64,000 bases of DNA, taken from contig NZ_JAHKPY010000002.1 of NCBI RefSeq assembly GCF_018860745.1, positions 496,001 through 560,000 on the forward strand, given 5' to 3'. Below, one piece after another: positions 1-8,355 of the stretch. A model generated the notes under the pieces. It ran no database searches, was not told the DNA's origin, and worked only from the letters and a program-made list of their open reading frames with translations. Position 1 is the stretch's first letter. Each line of letters opens with the position of its first letter. This DNA is from Zobellia uliginosa. Its GTDB lineage: Bacteria; Bacteroidota; Bacteroidia; Flavobacteriales; Flavobacteriaceae. The position numbers and the translations under genes were made by a program.

Positions 1-738
1 GCAAATTCTGGAGTGACTACAAATGGAAGCCAGTTTTTTATAACACACAAAGAAACCCCGTTTTTAAATGGAAGACATACCGTGTTCGGTCATGTAGTAG
101 AAGGGATGGATGTTGTAGATTCAATTGCAACTGTAGAGACCTCAAAAGACGCGGCATCACAGGACAAACCTTTGGTAGATGTGGTAATGAATAGCGTAGA
201 GATAGTTCGGAATGGAAAAGCGGCCAAGAAATTTGATGCCGTTCAGGTGATGACAGATTATTTTGCAGAGGAAGAAGCGAAAATCGCAGCCTTTGAAAAA
301 ATGAAAACAGATTTCGTAGCGGCGTTGGAAGGTGAAAAAGCAAAGGCAAAAGAATTGCCTAGCGGTCTTAAAATATTGACGTTAAAAGAAGGCGAAGGTA
401 AGAAACCTTCTATTGGCGGTCAAGTGTTGGTGTATTATGCTGGGTACCTAGAAGATGGAACTTTATTTGATAGTAACTACGAGGATATAGCTACCAAATA
501 CCAGAAATTTGATGAAAGAAGAAAGCAAGGAGGGGGATATGAGCCAATTCCAATGATTTATAGCCCTGACGCTAGTTTAATAGCTGGTTTCAAAGAAGGT
601 TTATTAAATATGAACGTTGGTGATAAAGCAAGAATTTTCATTCCTTCTCATTTAGGATACGGCCCGCAGGGTACAGGCCCAATACCGCCAAGTGCAGATT
701 TGGTATTTGACCTTGAGATAACAGGAGAGGTGGAGTAA
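1..738 (+). CDS. Peptidylprolyl isomerase, cyclophilin-FKBP fusion (5' end cut off)
   Basis: The reading frame is open from base 1, so the start lies outside the window. The visible part begins with the cyclophilin signature [15 protein letters not shown] followed by the usual [20 protein letters not shown] stretch, so only the C-terminal third of a cyclophilin domain is seen. A charged, probably helical linker ([16 protein letters not shown]) leads to a complete FKBP domain with [15 protein letters not shown], a glycine-rich GFKEGLL and the C-terminal [22 protein letters not shown]. Both domains catalyse cis-trans isomerisation of X-Pro bonds, so the protein is probably a periplasmic or cytoplasmic folding factor. 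The compartment cannot be told because any signal peptide is missing. A strong hairpin terminator follows. Confidence 0.92.
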   Translation, partial: ANSGVTTNGSQFFITHKETPFLNGRHTVFGHVVEGMDVVDSIATVETSKDAASQDKPLVDVVMNSVEIVRNGKAAKKFDAVQVMTDYFAEEEAKIAAFEKMKTDFVAALEGEKAKAKELPSGLKILTLKEGEGKKPSIGGQVLVYYAGYLEDGTLFDSNYEDIATKYQKFDERRKQGGGYEPIPMIYSPDASLIAGFKEGLLNMNVGDKARIFIPSHLGYGPQGTGPIPPSADLVFDLEITGEVE

Positions 739-755
739 TGACGATTTTAAAAAGT

Positions 756-782
756 AAAAACCCGCTATATGCGGGTTTTTTT
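756..782 (+). terminator. Rho-independent terminator after the PPIase gene
   Basis: A perfect stem AAAAACCCGC / GCGGGTTTTT (756-765 with 771-780) has a TATAT loop and runs into a T tract. It lies 17 bases after the PPIase stop and separates it from the GH5 gene. Confidence 0.9.
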
Positions 783-898
783 ATACCTGATAGTTTTAAA
801 ATTTTATGATTATATTAAAAAAATCGATTAGGTTCTAGGTTGTATCTTCAGATATTTATTCAGTAACCCTAGATACCAATACCATAAAACATAAAAAT

Positions 899-1951
899 AT
901 GAAGTTGGTTAAGTTCGTTTTTACACTTGTTTTTATTGTATTTATAGGATGTAGCTCTAAATCGGATGAGGTTTCTGAAGCTAAAGAAAAGATAGAATCT
1001 CAAAAAGAAGAAGTTGAGGTTCCTGAAGAAACAATAATCGGCACCGTCGTAGAAAAACATGGGCAGTTAAGTGTTGAGGGAAATCATATGGTGGATAAGG
1101 ATAGAAATCCAGTACAATTGCGAGGTATGTCTTTGTTTTGGAGTCAATGGATGGGACAGTACTATACTAAAGAAACTGTAAAATGGTTAAAGGAAGATTG
1201 GAATGTTACCATTATTCGGGTTGCAATGGGTGTTGAGGATGATGGTGGTTATTTGACTAATGGAGCTTCTGAAAAAGCTAAAGTATTTGAGGTTATAGAT
1301 GCGGCAATTGAAGAAGGGATTTATGTTCTGGTAGATTGGCATAGTCATCATGCGGAGGATTACGTGGGGGAAGCTAAGATCTTTTTTGCTGAAGTAGCAG
1401 AGAAATATGGGGAATATCCTAACCTGATTTACGAAACTTATAACGAGCCTTTAGATGTATCATGGGAAGGTGTTTTAAAACCGTATCACGAAGAGGTAGT
1501 TACAGAAATCAGAAAGTATGACCCGGACAATATAGTAGTTTGTGGTACGCGCAACTGGTCTCAAGGTGTGTCCGAGGTTATAGGAAACAAGCTTAATGAC
1601 CCTAACATTATATATACATTACATTATTATGCATCAACTCATAAAGAGGATTTGCGTAATGCCGCACAAACAGCTTTAGACAATGATGTGCCTTTATTTG
1701 TTACCGAATATGGCGTTACTGAGTATACAGGAGATGGTGCGATAGATATAACCTCGGTAGAGGAGTGGTGGACATTTTTAGATGCTAATGACATCTCTTG
1801 GTGCAATTGGTCTGTGGCTGATAAAGAAGAGAATTCAGCTGCATTAAAACCAGGTGCCAGTGGACTAGGAGGATGGCAGGAAAGCGAAATTACACAGTCC
1901 GGACAGATGGTTAAAGATGAAATGTTAGAGAAAAACCAATCCTTTAAGTAA
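899..1951 (+). CDS. Glycoside hydrolase family 5 lipoprotein (endoglucanase-like)
   Basis: This is a 350-residue protein with a lipoprotein signal peptide (hydrophobic segment to FIGC, Cys18) followed by an acidic, Lys/Glu-rich linker to about residue 55. The rest is a GH5 (beta/alpha)8 domain. Visible signatures are RGMSLFW near 75, VDWHSHH near 145, the acid/base motif YNEP (Glu183), LHYYAST near 241 and the nucleophile in FVTEYG (Glu270). It looks closest to GH5_2-type endo-beta-1,4-glucanases, but the substrate (cellulose, other beta-glucan or mannan) cannot be fixed from sequence alone. It is probably anchored to the outer membrane. The gene stands alone, after a terminator and about 150 bases before a DUF805 gene. 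The ATG at 899 is the only start giving a good signal peptide. Confidence 0.88.
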   Translation: MKLVKFVFTLVFIVFIGCSSKSDEVSEAKEKIESQKEEVEVPEETIIGTVVEKHGQLSVEGNHMVDKDRNPVQLRGMSLFWSQWMGQYYTKETVKWLKEDWNVTIIRVAMGVEDDGGYLTNGASEKAKVFEVIDAAIEEGIYVLVDWHSHHAEDYVGEAKIFFAEVAEKYGEYPNLIYETYNEPLDVSWEGVLKPYHEEVVTEIRKYDPDNIVVCGTRNWSQGVSEVIGNKLNDPNIIYTLHYYASTHKEDLRNAAQTALDNDVPLFVTEYGVTEYTGDGAIDITSVEEWWTFLDANDISWCNWSVADKEENSAALKPGASGLGGWQESEITQSGQMVKDEMLEKNQSFK

Positions 1952-2105
1952 ATTCAAACCATCTATATCTCAACCTGAGGGCCTACACGATTTTATGAAT
2001 AATCTATTTTTATCGATTTTCATGTAGTTCATCTAAAAAATCATAATACATCAGGAGTATGCTCGTTTGTATCATTCATAAGTAGTTAACCCTAAATCTT
2101 AAATT

Positions 2106-2462
2106 ATGAATTGGTACCTAAAAGTATTACAAAATTATGCCGGATTTGAAGGCCGCGCCAGAAGAAAAGAATATTGGATGTTTAGCCTTATCAATTTAGC
2201 AATTGCTTATGGTTTGCAAATTTTAGCCTTTGTTATGGAGGTTCCCGCCCTGTTGTTCTTGTCCGTAATCTATTTATTAGGTGTTTTGATTCCTACTATC
2301 GCGGTAGGTGTACGAAGAATGCATGATGTAGGTAAAAGTGGATGGTTTTTATTGGTGCCTATCTATAGTTTTATTTTGGCTTGTACGGATAGCGAACCAG
2401 GTGATAACCAATATGGGGCAAATCCAAAAGCTGAAGAAGAGCCAACTTTGCAAAAGGTCTAG
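2106..2462 (+). CDS. DUF805 family inner-membrane protein
   Basis: The 118-residue protein begins MNWYLKVLQNYAGFEGRARRKEYW, the typical N-terminus of DUF805 proteins, in which a short amphipathic start with F.GRARRKEYW precedes membrane helices. Hydrophobic stretches fall at about 26-41, 47-65 and 81-92, and a conserved RRMHDVGKSGWFLL motif lies between the last two. The C-terminus is a short acidic tail with DSEPGDNQYGANP, also typical. The family is widespread and its function unknown, so no role is proposed. It is monocistronic and ends in a terminator shared with the convergent pepD. Confidence 0.88.
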   Translation: MNWYLKVLQNYAGFEGRARRKEYWMFSLINLAIAYGLQILAFVMEVPALLFLSVIYLLGVLIPTIAVGVRRMHDVGKSGWFLLVPIYSFILACTDSEPGDNQYGANPKAEEEPTLQKV

Positions 2463-2482
2463 TTTAAGTAAAAAATAAATTT

Positions 2483-2516
2483 AAAAGGGTTTACCAAACG
2501 GCAAACCCTTTTTTTA
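2483..2516. terminator. Terminator between DUF805 gene and pepD
   Basis: A stem AAAAGGGTTT / AAACCCTTTT (2483-2492 with 2503-2512) is flanked by T-rich sequence on the plus side and A-rich sequence on the left. It can therefore serve both the DUF805 gene and the convergent pepD. Confidence 0.85.
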
Positions 2517-2520
2517 TGCG

Positions 2521-3981
2521 TCATTTTTTAGGGATATCTTTTAAAATGCTCAGAAGAAACTTCCAGAATTTTTGAGTTGAAGATATACTAACACGCTCAT
2601 CAGGGGAATGGGCTCCTAAAATTGTAGGTCCAAAACTGATCATATCCATTTCCGGATAGTTTTGACCTAGTATTCCACATTCCAGACCAGCATGACAAGC
2701 TGCTATTTTAGGATTTTCACCAAAAAGAGTCTTGTATTTTTCTTCCGCTACTTTAAGTATTTTAGAATTAGCGTTCGGTGTCCATCCAGGGTAGGTGCCA
2801 CTAAACTCAACATCAAAACGAGCCAATTCAAAAGTCGATTTCAAAGCGTTGGCCAAATCCATTTTAGCAGAATCAACGGAGGAGCGCGTTAAACATCCAA
2901 TTTTTGCCTCTCCATTTTTAACAAGAACACGGGCTACATTATTAGATGTTTCAACCAAATCCGGTATAGCGGCACTCATTGCATAAACACCGTTATGCGC
3001 GGCATAAATTCCTTGTATTAATCGTTCTTGCGCTCCCAGTCCCATTACGGCTTTAGGAAGTTTGGTTGTAGCAAAAGAGACCTTAAGATTTGGTTCTAAA
3101 ACACTTAATTCTTTTTGAATGGTCAACTCATATTCTTTTACGCTCTTTTCAAACGCTTCGCTTTGCGTTTTAAGAATAACGATTTTTGCTACACTTTCTC
3201 TAGGGATAGCATTTCTAAGGCTACCACCATCAATTTCAGAAATTCGGAGCATAAATGAATTTGAAACGCCGTATAGAAGTCGGTTCATTATCTTATTGGC
3301 ATTACCTAGGCCCTTGTGGATTTCAATACCACTATGTCCGCCGCACAAGCCGTTAACCGTAATCTCATAAGCTACAGTGGCTCTTGGCACGGATTTTTCG
3401 TTGTATTTTCTGGTGGCGGTAATATCAATTCCACCGGCACAGCCAATATCCAGCTCATCATCTTCCTCGGTATCTAAATTCAATAAAATTTCGCCTTGCA
3501 AAACACCACCTTCAAGACCCATGGCCCCGGTCATACCGGTTTCTTCATCAATGGTAAAAAGAGCCTCTAAAGGAGGGTGGCTTATTTCTGTACTTTGTAA
3601 CAAGGCCATGATAGCGGCCACCCCCATACCATTGTCAGCACCAAGTGTTGTGCCTTTTGCTTTTACCCAGTCCTGCTCAACGAACATTTCAATACCTTGT
3701 GAATCAAAATCAAATACAGTATCATTATTTTTCTGATGTACCATATCTAAATGCGATTGCAAGGTTATGGCAACTCTGTTCTCCATGCCCTTACTGGCGG
3801 GTTTTCTTATGATAACATTGCCTACGGTATCTTTAAGGGTTTCAAGACCAAGTGATGCTCCAAAATCTAGCATAAATTGTATAACACGCTCCTCTTTTTT
3901 AGAAGGACGCGGTACTGCATTTAGGTCGGCAAATTTATTCCAGACCTCTTTGGGTTGCAATTCTCTTATAGCTTCGTTCAT
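2521..3981 (-). CDS. pepD: Aminoacyl-histidine dipeptidase, M20 family
   Basis: This 486-residue zinc peptidase of the PepD (cytosol non-specific dipeptidase) group hydrolyses dipeptides such as Xaa-His in the cytoplasm. The M20 metal-binding motifs are in order: SHLDMV (first His/Asp), GADNGMGVAA (bridging Asp), the catalytic pair in DEETGMTGA and a late SFGPTILGAHSPDE. A lid domain near 190-380 includes CGGHSG. Length matches E. coli PepD (485). There is no signal peptide. It is divergent from the DUF3810 gene, with a 97-base shared upstream region, and convergent with DUF805 across a terminator. Confidence 0.95.
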   Translation of the reverse strand: MNEAIRELQPKEVWNKFADLNAVPRPSKKEERVIQFMLDFGASLGLETLKDTVGNVIIRKPASKGMENRVAITLQSHLDMVHQKNNDTVFDFDSQGIEMFVEQDWVKAKGTTLGADNGMGVAAIMALLQSTEISHPPLEALFTIDEETGMTGAMGLEGGVLQGEILLNLDTEEDDELDIGCAGGIDITATRKYNEKSVPRATVAYEITVNGLCGGHSGIEIHKGLGNANKIMNRLLYGVSNSFMLRISEIDGGSLRNAIPRESVAKIVILKTQSEAFEKSVKEYELTIQKELSVLEPNLKVSFATTKLPKAVMGLGAQERLIQGIYAAHNGVYAMSAAIPDLVETSNNVARVLVKNGEAKIGCLTRSSVDSAKMDLANALKSTFELARFDVEFSGTYPGWTPNANSKILKVAEEKYKTLFGENPKIAACHAGLECGILGQNYPEMDMISFGPTILGAHSPDERVSISSTQKFWKFLLSILKDIPKK

Positions 3982-4018
3982 GTGATGTTATATTTTTGCA
4001 AAAATACGCAGTCAAAAA

Positions 4019-4047
4019 TTGGTATGAATCATATTTGGTTATTTTTG
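4019..4047 (+). promoter_or_regulatory. Bacteroidota-type promoter for the DUF3810 gene
   Basis: A TTG at 4019-4021 and TATTTTTG at 4040-4047 are separated by 18 bases. This fits the Flavobacterium consensus TTG-N17-23-TAnnTTTG and predicts a transcript starting near 4053, shortly before the DUF3810 gene. Confidence 0.55.
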
Positions 4048-4078
4048 ACTTTATGTAGATTACAGGGCTATTACGGAG

Positions 4079-5185
4079 ATGTTGCTTTGGTATGGTTTCG
4101 ACGATAAAAATAAGGTATTGAAAAATAAATTTAGAAATGGTGTTGCGTTAAGTTTGATCCCACAAATTCTTTTGGTTTCGTGGCTTGGTGGTAACCCAGA
4201 GGTTGTAGAAACCTATTATAGTAATGGAATATACCCCGTCATAAGCCAATTTTTCAGGATAATTTTTGGATGGATTCCTTTTTCGGTAGGTGAGATATTG
4301 TACGTGTTACTTGGTGTATTTGGAATCAGATATACATATGTAAACCGATTGAAAATCAAAAAATTCCCTATTGAATTTTTTCGAAATATTGCAGTGGTGC
4401 TAGCTGTGTTCTATTTTACTTTCAATTTGGTTTGGGGGTTAAATTACTATCGAAAACCAATTGCTGAAAACTTTGCCATTAAGGATAGTGTACAAATCTC
4501 CGAGGTCATTGATTTAGCGGAAAGATTGATACTGAAAACCAATGAACTTCAATTTCAATTAGCCAAAGACAGCGCAAAAAGAGTGCAAGTACCTTATAGC
4601 CATAAGGAGATGTTCCATAAGACTTTAGAGGGTTATGAGCAATTACAAGAAGAGCTCCCTTTCTTGGGGTATACCCATAGTAGTCTTAAAAGTTCAATGT
4701 TCAGTTCCTTGGCCAGCTATATGGGTATAGGTGGTTATTTAAATCCGTTTACTAATGAGGCACAGGTAAATGAGCTTACTCCAGAATTCCGGTTTCCTGT
4801 AGTTAGTGGTCATGAGGTAGGGCATCAAGTTGGGTATGCCAAAGAAAATGAAACGAATTTTATCGGGTATTTGGTGACCGTTAAAAATAAGGACCGTTAT
4901 TTTCAATATTCGGCTTTAGCATACGGTCTAAGTCATTGTTTGAGCGCTATACGACGTGCGGACAAAGACAAGTTTGATGAATTGTATGCCAAAGTTAATA
5001 CTGGAGTGCAAGAAAACTACAAGGAACTTTACGAGCATAATATGGAATATTTAAATCCATTCGAGCCCATTTTTAAGTCAGCTTTTAATACATTTTTAAA
5101 AGCGAATCAGCAGAAAGACGGTATTAAAAGCTATAGTAAAATTGTAGAATTAATGGTAGGGTATCATCAAAAGTATCCTTTATAA
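4079..5185 (+). CDS. DUF3810 membrane protein, probable zinc peptidase
   Basis: This 368-residue protein has three hydrophobic segments in its first 120 residues (about 21-38, 54-82 and 102-120). A large domain follows with the metalloprotease signature GHEVGHQVGYAKENETNF: His245, Glu246, His249 and a downstream Glu256/Glu258 that could complete the zinc site. The DUF3810 family is uncharacterised. The HExxH motif makes a membrane-anchored protease likely, but this is inference. The start is uncertain. ATG at 4079 is used here, but an in-frame TTG at 4118 (giving MKNKFRNGVALS) would begin just before the first helix and is A-rich upstream. It stands alone, before an amidohydrolase gene pair. 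Confidence 0.85.
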   Translation: MLLWYGFDDKNKVLKNKFRNGVALSLIPQILLVSWLGGNPEVVETYYSNGIYPVISQFFRIIFGWIPFSVGEILYVLLGVFGIRYTYVNRLKIKKFPIEFFRNIAVVLAVFYFTFNLVWGLNYYRKPIAENFAIKDSVQISEVIDLAERLILKTNELQFQLAKDSAKRVQVPYSHKEMFHKTLEGYEQLQEELPFLGYTHSSLKSSMFSSLASYMGIGGYLNPFTNEAQVNELTPEFRFPVVSGHEVGHQVGYAKENETNFIGYLVTVKNKDRYFQYSALAYGLSHCLSAIRRADKDKFDELYAKVNTGVQENYKELYEHNMEYLNPFEPIFKSAFNTFLKANQQKDGIKSYSKIVELMVGYHQKYPL

Positions 5186-5357
5186 GAAAATTACGAGGAG
5201 GATAAATTCATATTTTTGGTTCTGATCTTACGTAAATTTCTTAATATTTAATAGCAATAAATGTGATTTTATAAGGATTAGACTTGTAATTGTTACATTA
5301 TTTCTTGATTCAAATCTCATTCCTTACTTTTAGAGAGACACATTTGAATTGAAAAAC

Positions 5358-8324
5358 ATGATAAAGAAATTACTGGTTACCACTGCTATGGTTTTCTGTG
5401 GATTCATAGCAATGGCACAAGATTACTTTCCTACAAACGAAGGTGTAAAAACCAAAAACACAAATTACACCGCTTTAACCAACGCAAAAATCTATGTTAC
5501 CCCAACCCAAGTGGTAGAGTCGGGTACACTTTTGGTTCAGGACGGTAAAATCGTAGATGTGGGAAAAAGCGTAACACTACCTAAAAATACGGTGGTTGTA
5601 GATATTTCGGGGAAGTCTATATATCCTTCATTTATTGATTTGTACTCGGATTTCGGAGTCAAAAAACCAGAAAAAGTAAAAGAAAAAGGCAGATCAGCAG
5701 AATATGAAGCTTCAAGGTCAGGTTTTTATTGGAACGATCATATCATGCCTGAAAATGAAGCTATCACCAAATTTGAATATGATGACAAAGTTGCCGAGAC
5801 TTTACGAAAGGTAGGTTTTGGAGTAGTCAATTCTCATATTCAAGACGGTGTTGCTCGTGGAACTGGGGTTTTAGTTACTTTAAATGGCAAAGGAGATAAT
5901 AGCAATCGTATATTGGACGATAGGTCTGCTCAGTATTTTTCTTTTACTAAAAGTATAGCCAAGAAGCAGTCGTACCCAAGTTCATTAATGGGTTCAATGG
6001 CATTGTTAAGACAGATGTACCATGATGAAAATTGGTATGCCCAAGGAAAAATCAACACCAAAGACAGGTCCCTTGAGGCATTGGCACGTAATAAGAATCT
6101 TGTACAGATTTTTGCAGCAGGAGACAAAGGCAATGTAATAAGGGCCGATGGAATTGGCGATGCCTTTGGTATTCAATATGTTATTTTAGGTGGAGGTAAT
6201 GAATATGAGCGAGTGGCGGATATAAAGGCCTCCAACGCAAAATTGATTTTACCTTTAAACTTTCCGGAAGCCTATGATGTTTCGGACCCATATGCCGCTG
6301 CATATGTTACTTTGGAAGATATGCGAAACTGGAACCAAGCTCCTGCAAACCCGAAAGTATTAGCGGAAAACGGAATTGCCTTTTCTTTTACACTGCACGA
6401 TCTTAAGTCTCCGGCGGAATTTAAGCAGAAAATAACAAGAGCTATTGATTATGGTTTGGATAAAACCACTGCGTTAAAAGCATTAACAACTATTCCTGCG
6501 CAAATATTAGGCAAATCAAGTCAAATAGGATCCCTTAACAAAGGGAGCTATGCAAATTTCCTCATTACTTCAGGCGATGTCTTTGACAAGAATACCATTT
6601 TATATGAAAATTGGGTGCAGGGTACCAAGAATGTAATTTCAGATATGTCTTTAGTTGATATTAGAGGTGACTATGACCTTTCTGTTGGAAAAGAAAAATT
6701 TGAGATATCCATAAAGGGTACGCCGGAGAAACCAAAATTGACTGTAAAAAAAGATACGGTTATCTTAAAATCAAAATTAGCGTATACGGATAACTGGTTA
6801 CAACTTTCATTTGCAGACGAAAAGAAAACCGGGAGTTATAGATTGATAGGTTATGTAAAAGAGAATGATAAATCAATAACTGGAAAAGCTGTACTTCCCT
6901 CAGGCGAACAGACTAATTTTTCAGCATCAAAAAATACTTCTTTTCAAGTGAAGAAAAAGAAGGATGAAAAGAAAATTCCTAAAGCTGTAGCCGTAACGTA
7001 TCCTAATGTAGGATATGGCTATACAAACATTCCTAAACCAGAAAATATCCTTTTTAAAAATGCTACGGTTTGGACAAGTGAAGAAGCTGGTATTTTGGAA
7101 AATACGGATGTACTGGTAAAGAATGGCAAAATAATAAAGGTGGGGCAAGATCTTTCAGCAGGTAGTGCTAAAACCGTAGATGCCACGGGAAAACATTTAA
7201 CGGCCGGTATTATTGATGAACACAGTCATATTGCTGCATTGGCGGTAAATGAATCCGGACAAAATTCTTCTGCAGAAGTAAAAATGGAAGATGTAGTGGA
7301 TAATGAGGACAAAGGAATTTATCATGCTCTGGCTGGCGGGGTAACGTCCTTACAGCTCTTACATGGTTCTGCAAATCCTATAGGTGGCCGCTCTGCCATT
7401 TTAAAGTTAAAGTGGGGAGAGAGTGCGGAAAATATGATTTATGATAACTCTCCTAAGTTTATCAAGTTTGCTTTGGGTGAAAACGTAAAACAGAGTAATT
7501 GGGGTAGTTACAATCGTTTTCCTCAAACGCGTATGGGTGTGGAGCAGGTTTTTGATAATTACTTTCAACGAGCCAAGGAATATGAGGTTAAGAAAAAAAG
7601 TGGAGAACCTTTTAGGTATGATGAAGAAATGGAAACCTTGGTAGAGATAATGAACGGAGAACGGTTCATCAGTTGTCATAGTTATGTGCAGAGCGAAATT
7701 AATATGATGATGAAAGTGGCCGAAAAATTTGGTTTTAGGGTAAATACATTCACTCATATTCTTGAAGGGTATAAGGTAGCCGATAAAATGAAAGAACATG
7801 GTGCAGGTGGTGGAACCTTCAGTGATTGGTGGGCATACAAGTTTGAGGTAAATGACGCTATTCCTTATAATGCCGCAATAATGCATGATCAAGGTGTTAC
7901 CGTAGCAATTAATAGTGATGACGCGGAAATGATCAGACGCTTAAACCAAGAAGCGGCTAAGACCATGAAATATGGAGGTATGACCGAGCTTGAAGCCTGG
8001 AAAATGGTAACCATAAATCCAGCAAAGTTATTGCACTTAGACGAGAGAACGGGTAGTATAAAAGAAGGTAAAGATGCAGATTTGGTTTTATGGAACGGAA
8101 ATCCTTTGTCTATTTATGCCAAAGCGGAAAAAACAATGATTGATGGCGCTTTCTATTTTGATTTGGAAAAAGACATGGAATTAAGAACCAAGGTGGGGAA
8201 AGAAAGAAATGAACTTATCAATCAAATGTTGGGTGAAAAGGAAAAAGGAAAAAAAACTCAAGAGCCTAAACAAAGTAAAAAGCAATTGATGCATTGCGAC
8301 ACGCTTTCGGAATATTTGCATTAA
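5358..8324 (+). CDS. Exported two-domain amidohydrolase-fold protein
   Basis: This 988-residue protein has a clear signal peptide (MIKKLLVTTAMVFCGFIAMAQ). ATG 5358 is preferred over an in-frame TTG at 5349. It contains two amidohydrolase-like units. The N-terminal unit (about 30-430) keeps the beta-sandwich strands (NAKIYVTPTQVVESGTLLVQDGKI) but has IDLYSD where the first metal-binding HxH should be, so it is probably inactive. The second unit (about 560-965) has DEHSH (His622, His624), CHSY and THILEG histidines and a late NSDD (Asp854), all expected of a binuclear hydrolase. The C-terminal KEGKDADLVLW is typical of imidazolonepropionase/dihydroorotase-like members. Substrate is unknown. It is followed 31 bases later by a second amidohydrolase, so the pair is probably co-transcribed. 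Confidence 0.88.
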   Translation: MIKKLLVTTAMVFCGFIAMAQDYFPTNEGVKTKNTNYTALTNAKIYVTPTQVVESGTLLVQDGKIVDVGKSVTLPKNTVVVDISGKSIYPSFIDLYSDFGVKKPEKVKEKGRSAEYEASRSGFYWNDHIMPENEAITKFEYDDKVAETLRKVGFGVVNSHIQDGVARGTGVLVTLNGKGDNSNRILDDRSAQYFSFTKSIAKKQSYPSSLMGSMALLRQMYHDENWYAQGKINTKDRSLEALARNKNLVQIFAAGDKGNVIRADGIGDAFGIQYVILGGGNEYERVADIKASNAKLILPLNFPEAYDVSDPYAAAYVTLEDMRNWNQAPANPKVLAENGIAFSFTLHDLKSPAEFKQKITRAIDYGLDKTTALKALTTIPAQILGKSSQIGSLNKGSYANFLITSGDVFDKNTILYENWVQGTKNVISDMSLVDIRGDYDLSVGKEKFEISIKGTPEKPKLTVKKDTVILKSKLAYTDNWLQLSFADEKKTGSYRLIGYVKENDKSITGKAVLPSGEQTNFSASKNTSFQVKKKKDEKKIPKAVAVTYPNVGYGYTNIPKPENILFKNATVWTSEEAGILENTDVLVKNGKIIKVGQDLSAGSAKTVDATGKHLTAGIIDEHSHIAALAVNESGQNSSAEVKMEDVVDNEDKGIYHALAGGVTSLQLLHGSANPIGGRSAILKLKWGESAENMIYDNSPKFIKFALGENVKQSNWGSYNRFPQTRMGVEQVFDNYFQRAKEYEVKKKSGEPFRYDEEMETLVEIMNGERFISCHSYVQSEINMMMKVAEKFGFRVNTFTHILEGYKVADKMKEHGAGGGTFSDWWAYKFEVNDAIPYNAAIMHDQGVTVAINSDDAEMIRRLNQEAAKTMKYGGMTELEAWKMVTINPAKLLHLDERTGSIKEGKDADLVLWNGNPLSIYAKAEKTMIDGAFYFDLEKDMELRTKVGKERNELINQMLGEKEKGKKTQEPKQSKKQLMHCDTLSEYLH

Positions 8325-8355
8325 TATAAATCTAGACTTTATTAAAAGACATTAT

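Noticed and set aside
864-2094. Shared TAACCCTA before the GH5 (864) and DUF805 (2087) genes and at 41358
   Set aside because: The octamer is short, its distance to each start differs, and the third copy is in a convergent region; no regulon is claimed.
7407-7892. Minus-strand open frame of 161 residues inside the amidohydrolase gene
   Set aside because: It lies wholly within the better supported plus-strand gene and its product, rich in His and Ile, has no family features.
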